A stretch of 64,000 nt of DNA from Rhizobium acidisoli (GTDB lineage: Bacteria; Pseudomonadota; Alphaproteobacteria; Rhizobiales; Rhizobiaceae): the NCBI RefSeq assembly GCF_002531755.2, contig NZ_CP034998.1:3898501-3962500 (forward strand), read 5' to 3'. The notes beneath the pieces are model-generated. The model was not told where the DNA came from and made no database searches. It saw nothing but the letters and a program-made list of their open reading frames with translations. Positions 49,340-58,358 of this stretch are shown in pieces. A program made the translations under genes and the position numbers. Within the stretch, counting starts at the first letter, position 1. The number at the start of each line of letters is the position of its first letter.

Positions 49340-50554
49340 ATGCTGGATATGCTGGTTGTGGGCGGGGGTTATGTCGGCCTTTCCGCCGCTGTCGCGGTCA
49401 AGCAGGCAGCACCGCATCTCAACGTCGCGGTCGTCGAGGCAGCCCCCGAGCATGTCTGGAAAAACGACACGCGCGCTTCCGCCGTCATCGCGGCGGCGGC
49501 GAAGATGCTCGAAATCTTCGGTATCTGGAACGAGATCGAGCCGGAGGCTCAGCCGATCACCAAGATGATCGTCACCGATTCCAAAACCTCCGATCCGGTC
49601 CGCCCGGTTTTTCTCACCTTCGACGGCGAAGTGGCCGAAGGCCGGCCTTTCGCCCACATGATCCCGAATGTGGCGATGGTCGCAGCCCTGCGCGGCGTCT
49701 GCGAACGCCTCGGCATCGACATCCGCCACGGGCTCGGCGCCACCGAGCTGAAGACCGAAGACAGCCATGTCACCGTCACGCTGTCGGACGGCAGCACGTT
49801 GGAGAGCCGGCTGCTGGTGGCTTGCGACGGCGTGCGCTCGAAACTGCGCGACCTCGCCGGCATCAAGACCGTCACCTGGGACTACGGCCAGTCCGGCATT
49901 GTCGCGACGGTCGAACATGAGCGGCCGCATGAGGGCTGCGCCGAAGAGCATTTCCTGCCGGCCGGACCCTTTGCGATCCTGCCGCTCCGAAACAACCGCT
50001 CCTCTCTGGTCTGGACGGAGCGGACGCATGATGCGGACCGGCTGATTGCCGCCGACGATCTGGTCTTCGAGGAGGAATTGGAGCGCCGCTTCGGCCACAA
50101 GCTCGGGGCGCTGAAGGTCATCGGCGACAAACGCGCCTTTCCGCTCGGCCTGACGCTGGCGCGCGCCTTCGTCGCACCGCGTTTTGCGCTGGCCGGCGAC
50201 GCCGCCCATGGCATTCACCCGATTTCGGGACAGGGCCTGAATCTCGGTTTCAAGGATGTGGCTGCCCTTGCCGAAACGATCGTCGAGGCCGATCGCCTCG
50301 GCCTCGATATCGGCTCGATCAACATTCTCGAGCGCTACCAGACCTGGCGGCGCTTCGACACCTTCCGGATGGGAATGACGACAGACGTGCTGAACCGGCT
50401 ATTCTCCAACGACGCAACGCCGATCCGCATCGCCCGCGACATCGGCCTTGGCCTCGTCGACCGGCTGCCGCGCCTCAAATCCTTCTTCATCGGCCAGGCG
50501 GCCGGAACGACGGCAAAGGACAATCCGCGGCTACTGGCCGGCCAAGCGATCTAA
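49340..50554 (+). CDS. UbiH/UbiF-family FAD-dependent hydroxylase
   Basis: A 404-residue flavoprotein monooxygenase. The dinucleotide fold begins LVVGGGYVGLSAAVAVKQ, the second FAD motif is LVACDGVRSKLRDLAGI, and the third is FALAGDAAHGIHPISGQGLN LGF, the UbiH/Coq6 hallmark, given here in two pieces. It probably hydroxylates the ring in ubiquinone synthesis; which position is modified cannot be told, because alphaproteobacteria use broad-range enzymes such as UbiL and UbiM. AAGGTAAGGGAG lies upstream of ATG 49340. Confidence 0.9.
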   Translation: MLDMLVVGGGYVGLSAAVAVKQAAPHLNVAVVEAAPEHVWKNDTRASAVIAAAAKMLEIFGIWNEIEPEAQPITKMIVTDSKTSDPVRPVFLTFDGEVAEGRPFAHMIPNVAMVAALRGVCERLGIDIRHGLGATELKTEDSHVTVTLSDGSTLESRLLVACDGVRSKLRDLAGIKTVTWDYGQSGIVATVEHERPHEGCAEEHFLPAGPFAILPLRNNRSSLVWTERTHDADRLIAADDLVFEEELERRFGHKLGALKVIGDKRAFPLGLTLARAFVAPRFALAGDAAHGIHPISGQGLNLGFKDVAALAETIVEADRLGLDIGSINILERYQTWRRFDTFRMGMTTDVLNRLFSNDATPIRIARDIGLGLVDRLPRLKSFFIGQAAGTTAKDNPRLLAGQAI

Positions 50555-50573
50555 AACCCGATTTGCAGAAGCG

Positions 50574-50762
50574 TTATTCGTCGAGGCGACGGGCTTCGGA
50601 GACCAGCATGATCGGGATGCCGTCGCGGATCGGATAGGCGAGTTGCGCCTTTTCCGAGACAAGCTCATTGTGTTCGCGATCATAGGAAAGCCGCCCCTTG
50701 GAGAGCGGGCAGACCAGGAGTTCGAGCAGCTTTGGATCGACGCGGCTGAGTTTTTCGTCCAT
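50574..50762 (-). CDS. Trm112 family protein
   Basis: A 62-residue protein with the Trm112/YcaR fold: [20 protein letters not shown] followed by [18 protein letters not shown]. Only one of the usual zinc-site cysteines (VCP) is kept, as in many bacterial versions. In eukaryotes Trm112 activates methyltransferases; the bacterial role is unclear. It lies 9 bases downstream of the Lon N-domain gene and is co-oriented. Confidence 0.9.
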   Translation of the reverse strand: MDEKLSRVDPKLLELLVCPLSKGRLSYDREHNELVSEKAQLAYPIRDGIPIMLVSEARRLDE

Positions 50763-50771
50763 GGCTGAAGT

Positions 50772-51443
50772 TTACTGCAGAACCGTGTCGGAGTCACCGA
50801 AGACGCGCGCCAGCACGATCTCGGTAATGGCGATCAGCGTTTCGGCCCGCGTCTTCAGATCGGGCGCCTCTAAGAGCGCCTGCTTTTCCGCCGGCCCGAA
50901 CGGCGACATCATCGCCAGCGAATTGACGAGCGTCAGATTGCTCGCCCGCTCGACGCTCTCCCAATCGGCTTCCAGCTTGTTGGCATCGAGATAGGCCTTG
51001 AAGGCGGTCAGAAGCGCCGCGCGGTCGACCGCCTCCTCCTCGTTCGCGGCCGAGAGATCGGCGATGAACGGGGCGATACGGAAGGTCCGGAAGGGATCGC
51101 TGGTGGTTTTCTCCTCCAGCAGCCGAAAGCGGCAGACGCCGGTCAGCGATACGATATAGCGCCCGTCGCCGGTTTCGGCGAAGGAGGTAATGCGGCCGAG
51201 GCAGCCGACAGCGGCAAGGTTGGGATCGCCGCCCTTGTCCTCGTGTTCGCCGAGCGCCGGCTGGACCATGCCGATCAGTCGGTTTCCCGTCAGTGCTGCA
51301 TCGAGCATCGCCAGATAACGCGGCTCGAAAATGTTGAGCGGAAGCTGCCCGGCCGGCAGAAGGAGGGCACCGGTCAGGGGGAAGACGGCGATTGTATCAG
51401 GCAGATCGCCCGGCTTCAGGTATCTGGCATTCCCGACTTGCAT
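50772..51443 (-). CDS. LON peptidase substrate-binding domain protein
   Basis: A 223-residue stand-alone Lon N-terminal (LonN) domain: DTIAVFPLTGALLLPAGQLP, LNIFEPRYLAMLDAAL, GCLGRITSFAETGDGRYIV. It lacks ATPase and protease domains and probably acts as an adaptor or substrate-recognition protein. ATG 51443 (MQVGNARYLKPGDLP) is preferred to ATG 51473. It sits between the CnoX-like thioredoxin and Trm112 genes on the same strand, an order I consider typical of Rhizobiales. Confidence 0.9.
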   Translation of the reverse strand: MQVGNARYLKPGDLPDTIAVFPLTGALLLPAGQLPLNIFEPRYLAMLDAALTGNRLIGMVQPALGEHEDKGGDPNLAAVGCLGRITSFAETGDGRYIVSLTGVCRFRLLEEKTTSDPFRTFRIAPFIADLSAANEEEAVDRAALLTAFKAYLDANKLEADWESVERASNLTLVNSLAMMSPFGPAEKQALLEAPDLKTRAETLIAITEIVLARVFGDSDTVLQ

Positions 51444-51636
51444 GAAACCGTCCCGCATTCTTGTAACGGGCATGCCCGTCCTGACGAGAATGTGGTGCCC
51501 GCGTCCGAAAACGCAAGGGCAGATGCGCGAAACTTAGTGCATACCCCGAAAATCGGAATCGACTTTCAACAGGATCGGACGCGGCTTCAAAGCGGCACAG
51601 CGCCTTGCCGCGCCCTATGGACGCAGCAGCAACACC

Positions 51637-52611
51637 CTAGGAGAACAGCATCGCCGAAAGCTTGCGCCGGGCCGAAACCGTCGCCGGATCCTTGAAGCCC
51701 CAGACCTCGAAGAACTGCAGCAGCTGGCGGCGGGCGCCGTCATCGTCAAAGGCGCGGTCCTTGCGCATGATCAGCAGCAGGTGCTCGGCCGCTTCGTCGC
51801 GCCGGCCTTCGACATTGAGGATCTTGGCAAGCTTCAGCCGCGCCTCGTGGTCGTCGGGATTGGCGGCAAGATCACGTTCGAGCGCAACGGGATCGCCGAG
51901 CTTGCGGGCTTCCTCGATCTGTTCGAGCTTTTTCAGCACCGCCTGGATGCCGGCGTCTTTCGCCAGCTCTTCCGGCAGATCCGTCAAAGTTTGGCGCGCC
52001 CGCTCATGCTGGTTTGCGGCGATCATGCATTCGGCCATTCCGGCAACCGCCTTGGCATTTTCGGGATCGGCCTGCATCACCGCGGCGTAGAGCTGGGCTG
52101 CCTCATTGATATTGCCGGCGGCCAGCAATTCTGCCGCTTCGGTGAGCACGGCCTCGATCTCGGCCGCCTCGTCGGCGCCGGCCGGACCGGCGATGCGGTC
52201 GATGAATTGCTGGATCTGGCTTTCCGGCACCGCGCCCATGAAACCGTCGGCGGGGCGGCCGTTGACGAAGGCGATGACGGCGGGGATAGACTGGATGCCG
52301 AGCTGTCCGGCGATCGAGGGATGGTCGTCGATATTCATCTTGACCAGCCGGACGCGGCCCTTGGCTTCGTTGACCACCTTCTCCAAAACAGGCGTCAGCT
52401 GTTTGCACGGCCCGCACCAGGGCGCCCAGAAATCGACCAGCACCGGCTGATTGCGCGATTCCTCGATGACGTCCTTGCCGAAATTCGCGGTCGTCGTATC
52501 GGTGATATAGCTGCCTGCCGCAGCGGCGGTTGCCGGCTGAGCGCCGAAGCTTGTCGTCGCCGTCATCTGATTTCCGAAGGAACCGTTGTAGGGGTTGTCG
52601 CTGCCGCTCAT
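51637..52611 (-). CDS. Thioredoxin-TPR chaperedoxin (CnoX-like)
   Basis: A 324-residue protein with an N-terminal thioredoxin domain (about 45-155) and C-terminal tetratricopeptide repeats. The redox motif is WAPWCGPCKQLTP, and the TPR region includes AAELLAAGNINEAAQLYAAV and LGDPVALERDLAANPDDHEA. This is the CnoX/YbbN plan: a holdase that protects proteins from oxidation and hands them to GroEL. Unlike E. coli CnoX, the WCGPC motif is intact. ATG 52611 (MSGSDNPYNGS) follows a GGGAGATACCT context. Confidence 0.92.
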   Translation of the reverse strand: MSGSDNPYNGSFGNQMTATTSFGAQPATAAAAGSYITDTTTANFGKDVIEESRNQPVLVDFWAPWCGPCKQLTPVLEKVVNEAKGRVRLVKMNIDDHPSIAGQLGIQSIPAVIAFVNGRPADGFMGAVPESQIQQFIDRIAGPAGADEAAEIEAVLTEAAELLAAGNINEAAQLYAAVMQADPENAKAVAGMAECMIAANQHERARQTLTDLPEELAKDAGIQAVLKKLEQIEEARKLGDPVALERDLAANPDDHEARLKLAKILNVEGRRDEAAEHLLLIMRKDRAFDDDGARRQLLQFFEVWGFKDPATVSARRKLSAMLFS

Positions 52612-52667
52612 AGGTATCTCCCGCCGTGCCGATCCTGCCGGCCTCATTGTAGCGCTAAAATCGTATG

Positions 52668-53177
52668 TCAGGACGTCACTTTCAAGACAAGCGGCTTATG
52701 TCCGGTCGCCTCCATGAAACGGACGAGATCGCTGCTTGCAATCGATGTCGTCGCATCGTTGGAGAGCGGATGGCAGTTGAGGATCTCCTCGCGCATCAGA
52801 TCGGCATCGAGCACGAAAGTGACATTCCCCGCCGTATCGTTGATCGCGCCGAAGGCGGTGACCGCGCCGGGGATGACGCCGAGATAGTCCATCAGCTTCT
52901 CCGCCCTGCCGAAGGAGACCCGTCCGGACCCGCCGATCAAATTATGCACCTGCTTGAGGTCGACCTCGGCATTTTCCTCGACGGTCAGCAGAAAATACCT
53001 GTCCTTCTTGTCCTTGATGAAGAGATTCTTGGTGTGGCCGCCGGGGATCTCATCGCGCAGCGCAACCGATTCGGCGACGGTGAAAACCGGCGCGTGATCG
53101 ACCGTCTTATGAGCAATGCCGAGCCCGTCGAGGAAAGCGAACAGATCTTCTCTGGTCTTGGGGGTATTTTCGGACAT
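52668..53177 (-). CDS. Prolyl-tRNA editing protein (YbaK/ProX family)
   Basis: A 169-residue trans-editing domain that clears alanine or cysteine from mischarged tRNA-Pro. Features include HKTVDHAPVFTVAES, the substrate-loop GGHTKNLFIKDKKDRYFL with its catalytic lysine, and GSGRVSFGRAEKLMDYLGVIPG (seen as two motifs). The arrangement fits ProXp-ala/PrdX. ATG 53177 (MSENTPKTREDL) is chosen, with ATG 53189 a close alternative. It leads the minus-strand run to the thioredoxin gene. Confidence 0.92.
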   Translation of the reverse strand: MSENTPKTREDLFAFLDGLGIAHKTVDHAPVFTVAESVALRDEIPGGHTKNLFIKDKKDRYFLLTVEENAEVDLKQVHNLIGGSGRVSFGRAEKLMDYLGVIPGAVTAFGAINDTAGNVTFVLDADLMREEILNCHPLSNDATTSIASSDLVRFMEATGHKPLVLKVTS

Positions 53178-53342
53178 CGGATAATCCATTGCGCAGGAGG
53201 GACAAAGTCGAGGCGTCCTGATTAAATCCGTCCCCAGCATTTGGCAATCTTCGCCACCGACGCTCTACCCCCGCATTTGCGGCCTTTCCGCCTGCCTCCT
53301 GCGACCTTGCGAATTTTTCTTCGCCTCTTCGTCATTTCCCTG

Positions 53343-53371
53343 TTGCATTTGAAAATCCGTTAGGCCATATA
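53343..53371 (+). promoter_or_regulatory. Candidate promoter of tRNA-Gly
   Basis: TTGCAT at 53343-53348 and CATATA at 53366-53371 are spaced by 17 bases, about 60 bases upstream of the tRNA. It is the best sigma-70-like match in the gap. The remainder of 53178-53342 shows nothing else. Confidence 0.4.
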
Positions 53372-53433
53372 GCGCCCGTCGCCACGAGGCGGCGCCCACG
53401 GTCCAACAACTACCCCGGACCGATGCGGATTGA

Positions 53434-53508
53434 GCGGGTGTAGCTCAGGGGTAGAGCACAACCTTGCCAAGGTTGGGGTCGAGGGTTCGAATCCCTTCGC
53501 CCGCTCCA
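53434..53508 (+). tRNA. tRNA-Gly (anticodon GCC)
   Basis: A complete cloverleaf including an encoded CCA. The acceptor stem is GCGGGTG paired with CGCCCGC (one G-T), the D-arm GTAGCTCAGGGGTAGAGC, the anticodon loop CTTGCCAAG with GCC, and the T-arm AGGG-TTCGAAT-CCCT. Total 75 bases. No integrase gene or flanking repeat suggests use as an attachment site. Confidence 0.98.
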
Positions 53509-53637
53509 GTTTTCTCTCTTGTTCATACCGACGGCATGGGTACGGGACGTAGCCGAGATAGGGTGACGGCGTCGTGTGCGCTACCGCGCGGTTAGCTATC
53601 GTTCTGCAATCCCCGAGAAAATAAATAGCCGACGCAT

Positions 53638-54538
53638 TTACTGCTTGAAGCAATGTTCGCGATGCCATTGCAGAAAAATGCACATGCGGTCGTTCGAATG
53701 CGCGCCGGGGCATTATCGCGCGGCCGGTCTTGTTGATCAGGCCCCGTACCGCTTCGGGATCATTAACGTGTCGCGAGATGAGAATCTCCACATCATCAGA
53801 CAGACCGATCAATCCTCGATCGAACATCCAATGGGCCGTGCCGGATAGGGCAATTCCGTTGCTGACGATATCGGGACCGCTCGCCTCGACCGGTCGGATA
53901 TGCGCTGCATCGACCTCCGCCCGGCCTCCACCGTTGATAAGTTTGAGCCCGGTAATTGCGCAACGCTTGTCATAGGCGCGCAAGACGACCTGGCGGAACA
54001 CTCGGTCTCGAACGATCCGTGACGCGATAAAACTCACACGATCGCGGCTCTGCTCGAATTGAAACGGTGCCTGCTCTTCCTCAAAGCCCGAGGGGGATGC
54101 GTTGGCGTCGACGCGCGGAAGCAGTGGCTCGCTGTTATCGAGGCCCAACGCAATGATCCTGCTGAAGTCGTTCGACGAAATCGCGCGAACAGCCGACTGC
54201 GCACGGCCGGAAATCCGGCCTTGCGCGTTCAGCACGCTACGCTCGACTACACCATCGGCTCCGCTGAATGGAACAAGGTTGACGAAGTCGAGATAACTTC
54301 CGGGTTCAATCAATGCCAGATACACGCCTGGCGCAGTGGGATCAGGAACGACCTGCTCAACCCTCGCCACAGCGAAATAACCTCGGGTCTCTGTCACCTT
54401 TCGAGGTTCGTAATAGATGATCCAGTCGCCGAGGCATGCCTGGACACGCCGGAGATACTGGCTTGGAAACTGATATCGCTCAGCCGGGCTGTCATCATAA
54501 ATCGAATCTGGGCGGTGGATGAAGACCCCGAATCCCAT
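53638..54538 (-). CDS. HNH endonuclease, one-base frameshift near the 3' end
   Basis: The product starts MGFGVFIHRPDSIYDDSPAE. An N-terminal domain (QFPSQYLRRVQACLGDWIIY, GSYLDFVNLVPFSG) is followed by an HNH_2 domain: YDKRCAITGLKLINGGGRAE, VDAAHIRPVEASG, NGIALSGTAHWMFDRGL. Near the end the frame reads ERPHVHFSAMASR, whereas the next frame gives FLQWHREHCFKQ and a stop at 53638-53640, the ending expected of HNH_2 proteins. Removing one T from the T5 run (A5 at 53674-53678) restores a 299-residue protein. Without it the frame runs on through tRNA-Gly in antisense to 53360. The native role is unknown, perhaps defence or DNA repair. Confidence 0.8.
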
Positions 54539-54796
54539 GGTCGTCGTATAACATATCCGCTTTGGCTGCATAGGGCGCTGGCTGGGGCGGCACCGAAGCT
54601 TGATCAAGTTTGTAATTTATTTTGGTTGATTGCTTCGTCTGTAAACTTATTGTCGAGGCAAAGTGAACACGTCTTCGGATCGAGACCCCCATGTTCAGTT
54701 CAGCCCCTTCTGCCGCCGCCTCTCCTACCCTGACGCATCGGCGCCGACATTACCCATAAAATCCTGATCGCTCCCAAACATCAGCTGAGGTTTTTC

Positions 54797-56239
54797 ATGC
54801 GCATTGCTGTCGGTGGCATTCATATCGAGTGCAGCACATACAATCCCGTGCTGAACGAGGAGAAGGATTTTCGGGTGCTGCGCGGCCAAGCCCTGCTGGA
54901 ATCCCCCTACTTCGCCTTCCTGAAGGATTATGACGCCGAATTCCTGCCGACCATGCATGCCCGCGCCATTGCCGGCGGCCCGGTTTCACGCGCCACTTAT
55001 GAGGCTTTCAAAAGCGAATTCCTCGAGCGGCTGAAGCCGATGCTGCCGCTCGACGGTCTCTATCTCGCCATGCATGGCGCCATGTATGTCGAGGGCATGG
55101 AGGATGCCGAAGGCGACTGGATTGGTGCTGCCCTTGCGCTGGTCGGCAAGGATTGCACGGTTTCGGCAAGCTACGACCTGCACGGCAACGTCACCCAGCG
55201 CATCATCGATGCGCTCGACATCTATTCCACCTATCGCACCGCGCCGCATATCGATGTTGAGGAGACGATGCGCCGTTCGGTCGCCATGCTGGTGAGGAGC
55301 CTGACAACCGGCGTGAGGCCCACCGTTCTCTGGTCGCCGATCCCGGTCGTGCTGCCCGGCGAGCGCACCAGCACCGTCGATGAGCCGGCTAAAAGCCTCT
55401 ACGACATGCTGCCCGGCATCGACGCGATCGACGGCGTCTGGGATGCATCCTTGATGGTCGGCTACGTCTGGGCCGACGAACCGCGCGCCACGGCCGCCGC
55501 CATCATGACCGGCACTGATCGCGCCGTGCTGGAGCGTGAAGCCAAACGCCTCGCGAGCGCCTATTGGGATGCGCGCGAGGATTTCGTCTTCGGCTGCGAG
55601 ACCGGCTCGGTCGAAGAATGTGTTGCGAAAGCCATCGCAAGCCCGACCGCTCCGGTCGTTCTCGCCGAATCCGGCGACAACCCCACAGGCGGTGGCGTCG
55701 GTGACCGGGCCGACGTGCTGGCCGAGCTGATCACCAAGGGTGCGACGGGCGTCGTCTTCGCCGGCATTGCCGACAAGGCGGCGACCGAGGCCTGTTATGC
55801 CGGCGGCATCGGCGCAGAACTCAATCTCAGCGTCGGCGCCTCACTCGACACCAAGGGCAGCCAACCGGTCACGGCCCGCTTCACCGTGAAATTCCTGCAC
55901 GAAACGTCGGATCCGGCCGACCGCCAGGCGGTGGTTTCGACCGGCGGCATCGATCTCGTGCTCTCCGCCAAACGCCGGCCCTATCACAACATCGTCGATT
56001 TCACCCGGCTCGGGCTTGATCCGCACGGCGCCAGGATCATCGTCGTCAAATCGGGTTATCTGTCGCCCGAGTTGGCGCCGATCGCCAATCCGAACCTGAT
56101 GGCGCTGTCGACCGGTGTCGTCGACCAGTTCGTCGAGCGCCTGCCGCGGCTGCGCAAACAGCATCCGACCTACCCCTTCGACAAGGATTTTGCCTTCGAG
56201 CCGCAGGTCTTCCTCTCCGCGCGCTCGGCGCACGCCTGA
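54797..56239 (+). CDS. M81 family metallopeptidase (MlrC-like)
   Basis: A 480-residue member of the MlrC family, named after microcystinase C, which cleaves small linear peptides. The N-terminal domain (IAVGGIHIECSTYNP, LYLAMHGAMYVEGMEDAEGD, VSASYDLHGNV) supplies likely zinc ligands Asp and His. The C-terminal MlrC domain includes ESGDNPTGGGVGDRADVL and VVKSGYLSPEL. It is 71 bases upstream of a gamma-glutamyltransferase gene on the same strand, so both may act on gamma-glutamyl or other small peptides, as inference. The 258-base gap upstream has no feature I can name. Confidence 0.9.
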   Translation: MRIAVGGIHIECSTYNPVLNEEKDFRVLRGQALLESPYFAFLKDYDAEFLPTMHARAIAGGPVSRATYEAFKSEFLERLKPMLPLDGLYLAMHGAMYVEGMEDAEGDWIGAALALVGKDCTVSASYDLHGNVTQRIIDALDIYSTYRTAPHIDVEETMRRSVAMLVRSLTTGVRPTVLWSPIPVVLPGERTSTVDEPAKSLYDMLPGIDAIDGVWDASLMVGYVWADEPRATAAAIMTGTDRAVLEREAKRLASAYWDAREDFVFGCETGSVEECVAKAIASPTAPVVLAESGDNPTGGGVGDRADVLAELITKGATGVVFAGIADKAATEACYAGGIGAELNLSVGASLDTKGSQPVTARFTVKFLHETSDPADRQAVVSTGGIDLVLSAKRRPYHNIVDFTRLGLDPHGARIIVVKSGYLSPELAPIANPNLMALSTGVVDQFVERLPRLRKQHPTYPFDKDFAFEPQVFLSARSAHA

Positions 56240-56261
56240 GCTTCGAGCCATCCGACTTCCG

Positions 56262-56295
56262 AGAAAAGACATTCGGCCAGAAAAGACATCAGGCC
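56262..56295 (+). repeat. 17-base tandem duplication before the gamma-glutamyltransferase gene
   Basis: Units AGAAAAGACATTCGGCC (56262-56278) and AGAAAAGACATCAGGCC (56279-56295) differ at three positions. They lie 16 bases before ATG 56311, and a third partial unit AGAAGGG supplies the ribosome binding site. Confidence 0.85.
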
Positions 56296-56310
56296 AGAAG
56301 GGCATCCCGA

Positions 56311-58092
56311 ATGACCGAATTCACGACCCGTCCCGAAATCCTCGGCACCTTCGGTGTCGTTACCTCGACGCACTGGATTGGCTCGGCGGTCGGCATGAGC
56401 ATTCTCGAAAAGGGCGGCAATGCCTTCGATGCCGCGGTAGCGACCGGATTCGTACTGCAGATCGTCGAGCCGCATCTCTGCGGCCCGGGCGGCGACCTGC
56501 CCGCGGTGATCTATTCGAAGAGGAAGGACAAGGTCGAGGTCATCTCGGCCCAGGGGCCGGCACCCGCCGGCGCGACGATCGAGCATTATAGCAGCGAAGG
56601 CCTGACGCTGATCCCCGGCGACGGCCTGCTTGCAACGGTCATCCCCGGCGCCTTCGACGGCTGGATGCTGATGCTGAGGGACTACGGCACGATGAGCCTG
56701 CGCGACGTGCTGGAGCCGGCGATCTATTACGCCGAGCACGGCCATCCCCTGCTGCCGCGCGTCTCCGCGACCATCAAGGGGCTTGCCGCCTTCTTCGAAA
56801 AGGAATGGCCGACCTCCTACGCAACCTGGCTGCCCGGCGGCAGCGTCCCCGCGGCGCAAGCGAATTTCAGGAACCCGGTGCTAGCCGAAACCTGGAAACG
56901 CGTCATTGCCGAAGCCGAGGCAAAAAGCGGCCGGGAGGCACAGGTGGAGGCGGCGCGCGACGCCTTCTACCGCGGCTTCATCGCCGAAAAGATCGACACC
57001 TATCTGAAGACTGCCGAAGTGATGGATACGAGCGGCAGCCGCCACAAAGGCGTGCTGACCGCCAACGACATGGCGACCTGGTCGGCAACGATCGAGGAGC
57101 CGCTGACCTATGATTATCACGGCTGGACCATCGCCAAGACCGGTCCCTGGGGCCAGGGTCCGGTCTTCCTGCAGGCCCTGTCGATCCTCAAGGGTTTCGA
57201 TCTCGCCGCGATGGACCCTGTCGGCGCCGATTTCGTCCATACCGTTACCGAGGCGATGAAGCTCGCCTTCGCCGACCGCGAGGTCTATTACGGCGATCCC
57301 GATTTTTCCGAGGTCCCGGTCGCGCATCTGCTGTCGGATGCCTATGCGAGCGAGCGCCGCAAGCTGATCGGCGCCGACGCCTCCTTCGATCTTCGCCCCG
57401 GCATCGTTCCGGGTTTCGAGGCGCAGCATGATCTGACGATGACGATGCTCGGCGCCGCGTCCAAGACCGGCGCCGTCTACGAGCCGACCATGGCGCATCT
57501 GGAAAAACGCGGCGACACCGTGCATATCGACGTGATCGACCGCGACGGCAACATGGTCTCCGTCACCCCCTCCGGCGGCTGGCTGCAGTCTTCACCGACC
57601 GTTCCCGGCCTCGGCTTCTGCCTCAATTCCCGCGCCCAGATGTTCTGGCTGAAGCCGGGACTGCCGACCTCGCTGGCGCCGGGAAAGCGGCCGCGCACGA
57701 CGCTGACGCCTTCGCTCGGCCTTTACCAGGGCCGCCCGACCCTGGCTTTCGGCACGCCGGGCGGCGACCAGCAGGAACAATGGCAGCTGTCCTTCTTCCT
57801 GCGCCATGTCAATCACAAGCTGAACCTGCAGGCAGCAATCGATCAGCCGCTCTTTCACACCGCCCATTTTCCGAGTTCCTTCTATCCGCGCACCCGCGAA
57901 CCCGGCAGCCTGATGGCCGAAGCGAATTTCGGCCCCGTTGTGCTCGATGCGCTCACCCGCAAGGGCCACAAGCTGACGGTCACCGATCCCTGGACCATCG
58001 GCCGGCTGACCGCAGCGCGGCGCGAGGCCGACGGACTGCTGCGCGCCGCGGCCACCCCGCGCCTCATGCAGGCCTATGCGGTCGGACGATAG
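56311..58092 (+). CDS. Gamma-glutamyltransferase family protein
   Basis: A 593-residue Ntn-hydrolase of the GGT family. The proenzyme would self-cleave before the nucleophile threonine in KRGDTVHIDVIDRDGNMVSV, with TPSGGWLQSSPTVPGLGFCL and the lid region following. The N-terminal half has GNAFDAAVATGFVLQIVEPH and CGPGGDLPAV. No signal peptide is apparent (MTEFTTRPEILGTFG), so a cytoplasmic location is suggested, unlike E. coli Ggt. It probably acts on gamma-glutamyl amides or peptides with the neighbouring M81 protein. Confidence 0.92.
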   Translation: MTEFTTRPEILGTFGVVTSTHWIGSAVGMSILEKGGNAFDAAVATGFVLQIVEPHLCGPGGDLPAVIYSKRKDKVEVISAQGPAPAGATIEHYSSEGLTLIPGDGLLATVIPGAFDGWMLMLRDYGTMSLRDVLEPAIYYAEHGHPLLPRVSATIKGLAAFFEKEWPTSYATWLPGGSVPAAQANFRNPVLAETWKRVIAEAEAKSGREAQVEAARDAFYRGFIAEKIDTYLKTAEVMDTSGSRHKGVLTANDMATWSATIEEPLTYDYHGWTIAKTGPWGQGPVFLQALSILKGFDLAAMDPVGADFVHTVTEAMKLAFADREVYYGDPDFSEVPVAHLLSDAYASERRKLIGADASFDLRPGIVPGFEAQHDLTMTMLGAASKTGAVYEPTMAHLEKRGDTVHIDVIDRDGNMVSVTPSGGWLQSSPTVPGLGFCLNSRAQMFWLKPGLPTSLAPGKRPRTTLTPSLGLYQGRPTLAFGTPGGDQQEQWQLSFFLRHVNHKLNLQAAIDQPLFHTAHFPSSFYPRTREPGSLMAEANFGPVVLDALTRKGHKLTVTDPWTIGRLTAARREADGLLRAAATPRLMQAYAVGR

Positions 58093-58169
58093 CGCCTGAG
58101 CGCGCGTCGTCGACCGCTTCCAAGAGCGGTGGAGGCAACAAGTATTACGGGAAAATAACCCGGCCCGGT

Positions 58170-58190
58170 GGCGCGCGACGCGCCGTTTTT
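58170..58190 (+). terminator. Rho-independent terminator of the M81-GGT pair
   Basis: GGCGCG-CGA-CGCGCC followed by GTTTTT, about 80 bases after the GGT stop. Confidence 0.8.
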
Positions 58191-58358
58191 GCTGCACCGC
58201 TTATATGAGTTCTGCTAGATATTATTTCACCAATAATTATTAACGACCACTTCCGCCCATTTGTGTTCTCTTATCCTTGCGAATCAAAAAGGTTTGATTT
58301 GCCCGGGGACGGCCGCCATGTTCAAGCATGGGGCGATGCAACAGTTGGGTAGGAGCCT

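Noticed and set aside
53360..53637. C-terminal extension of the HNH protein through tRNA-Gly
   Set aside because: The peptide is the reverse translation of a tRNA gene, and an alternative frame gives the expected family ending at 53638.
53434..54796. Genomic island inserted at tRNA-Gly
   Set aside because: An HNH gene next to a tRNA is suggestive, but there is no integrase, no duplicated tRNA 3' end, and the neighbouring genes look native in composition.
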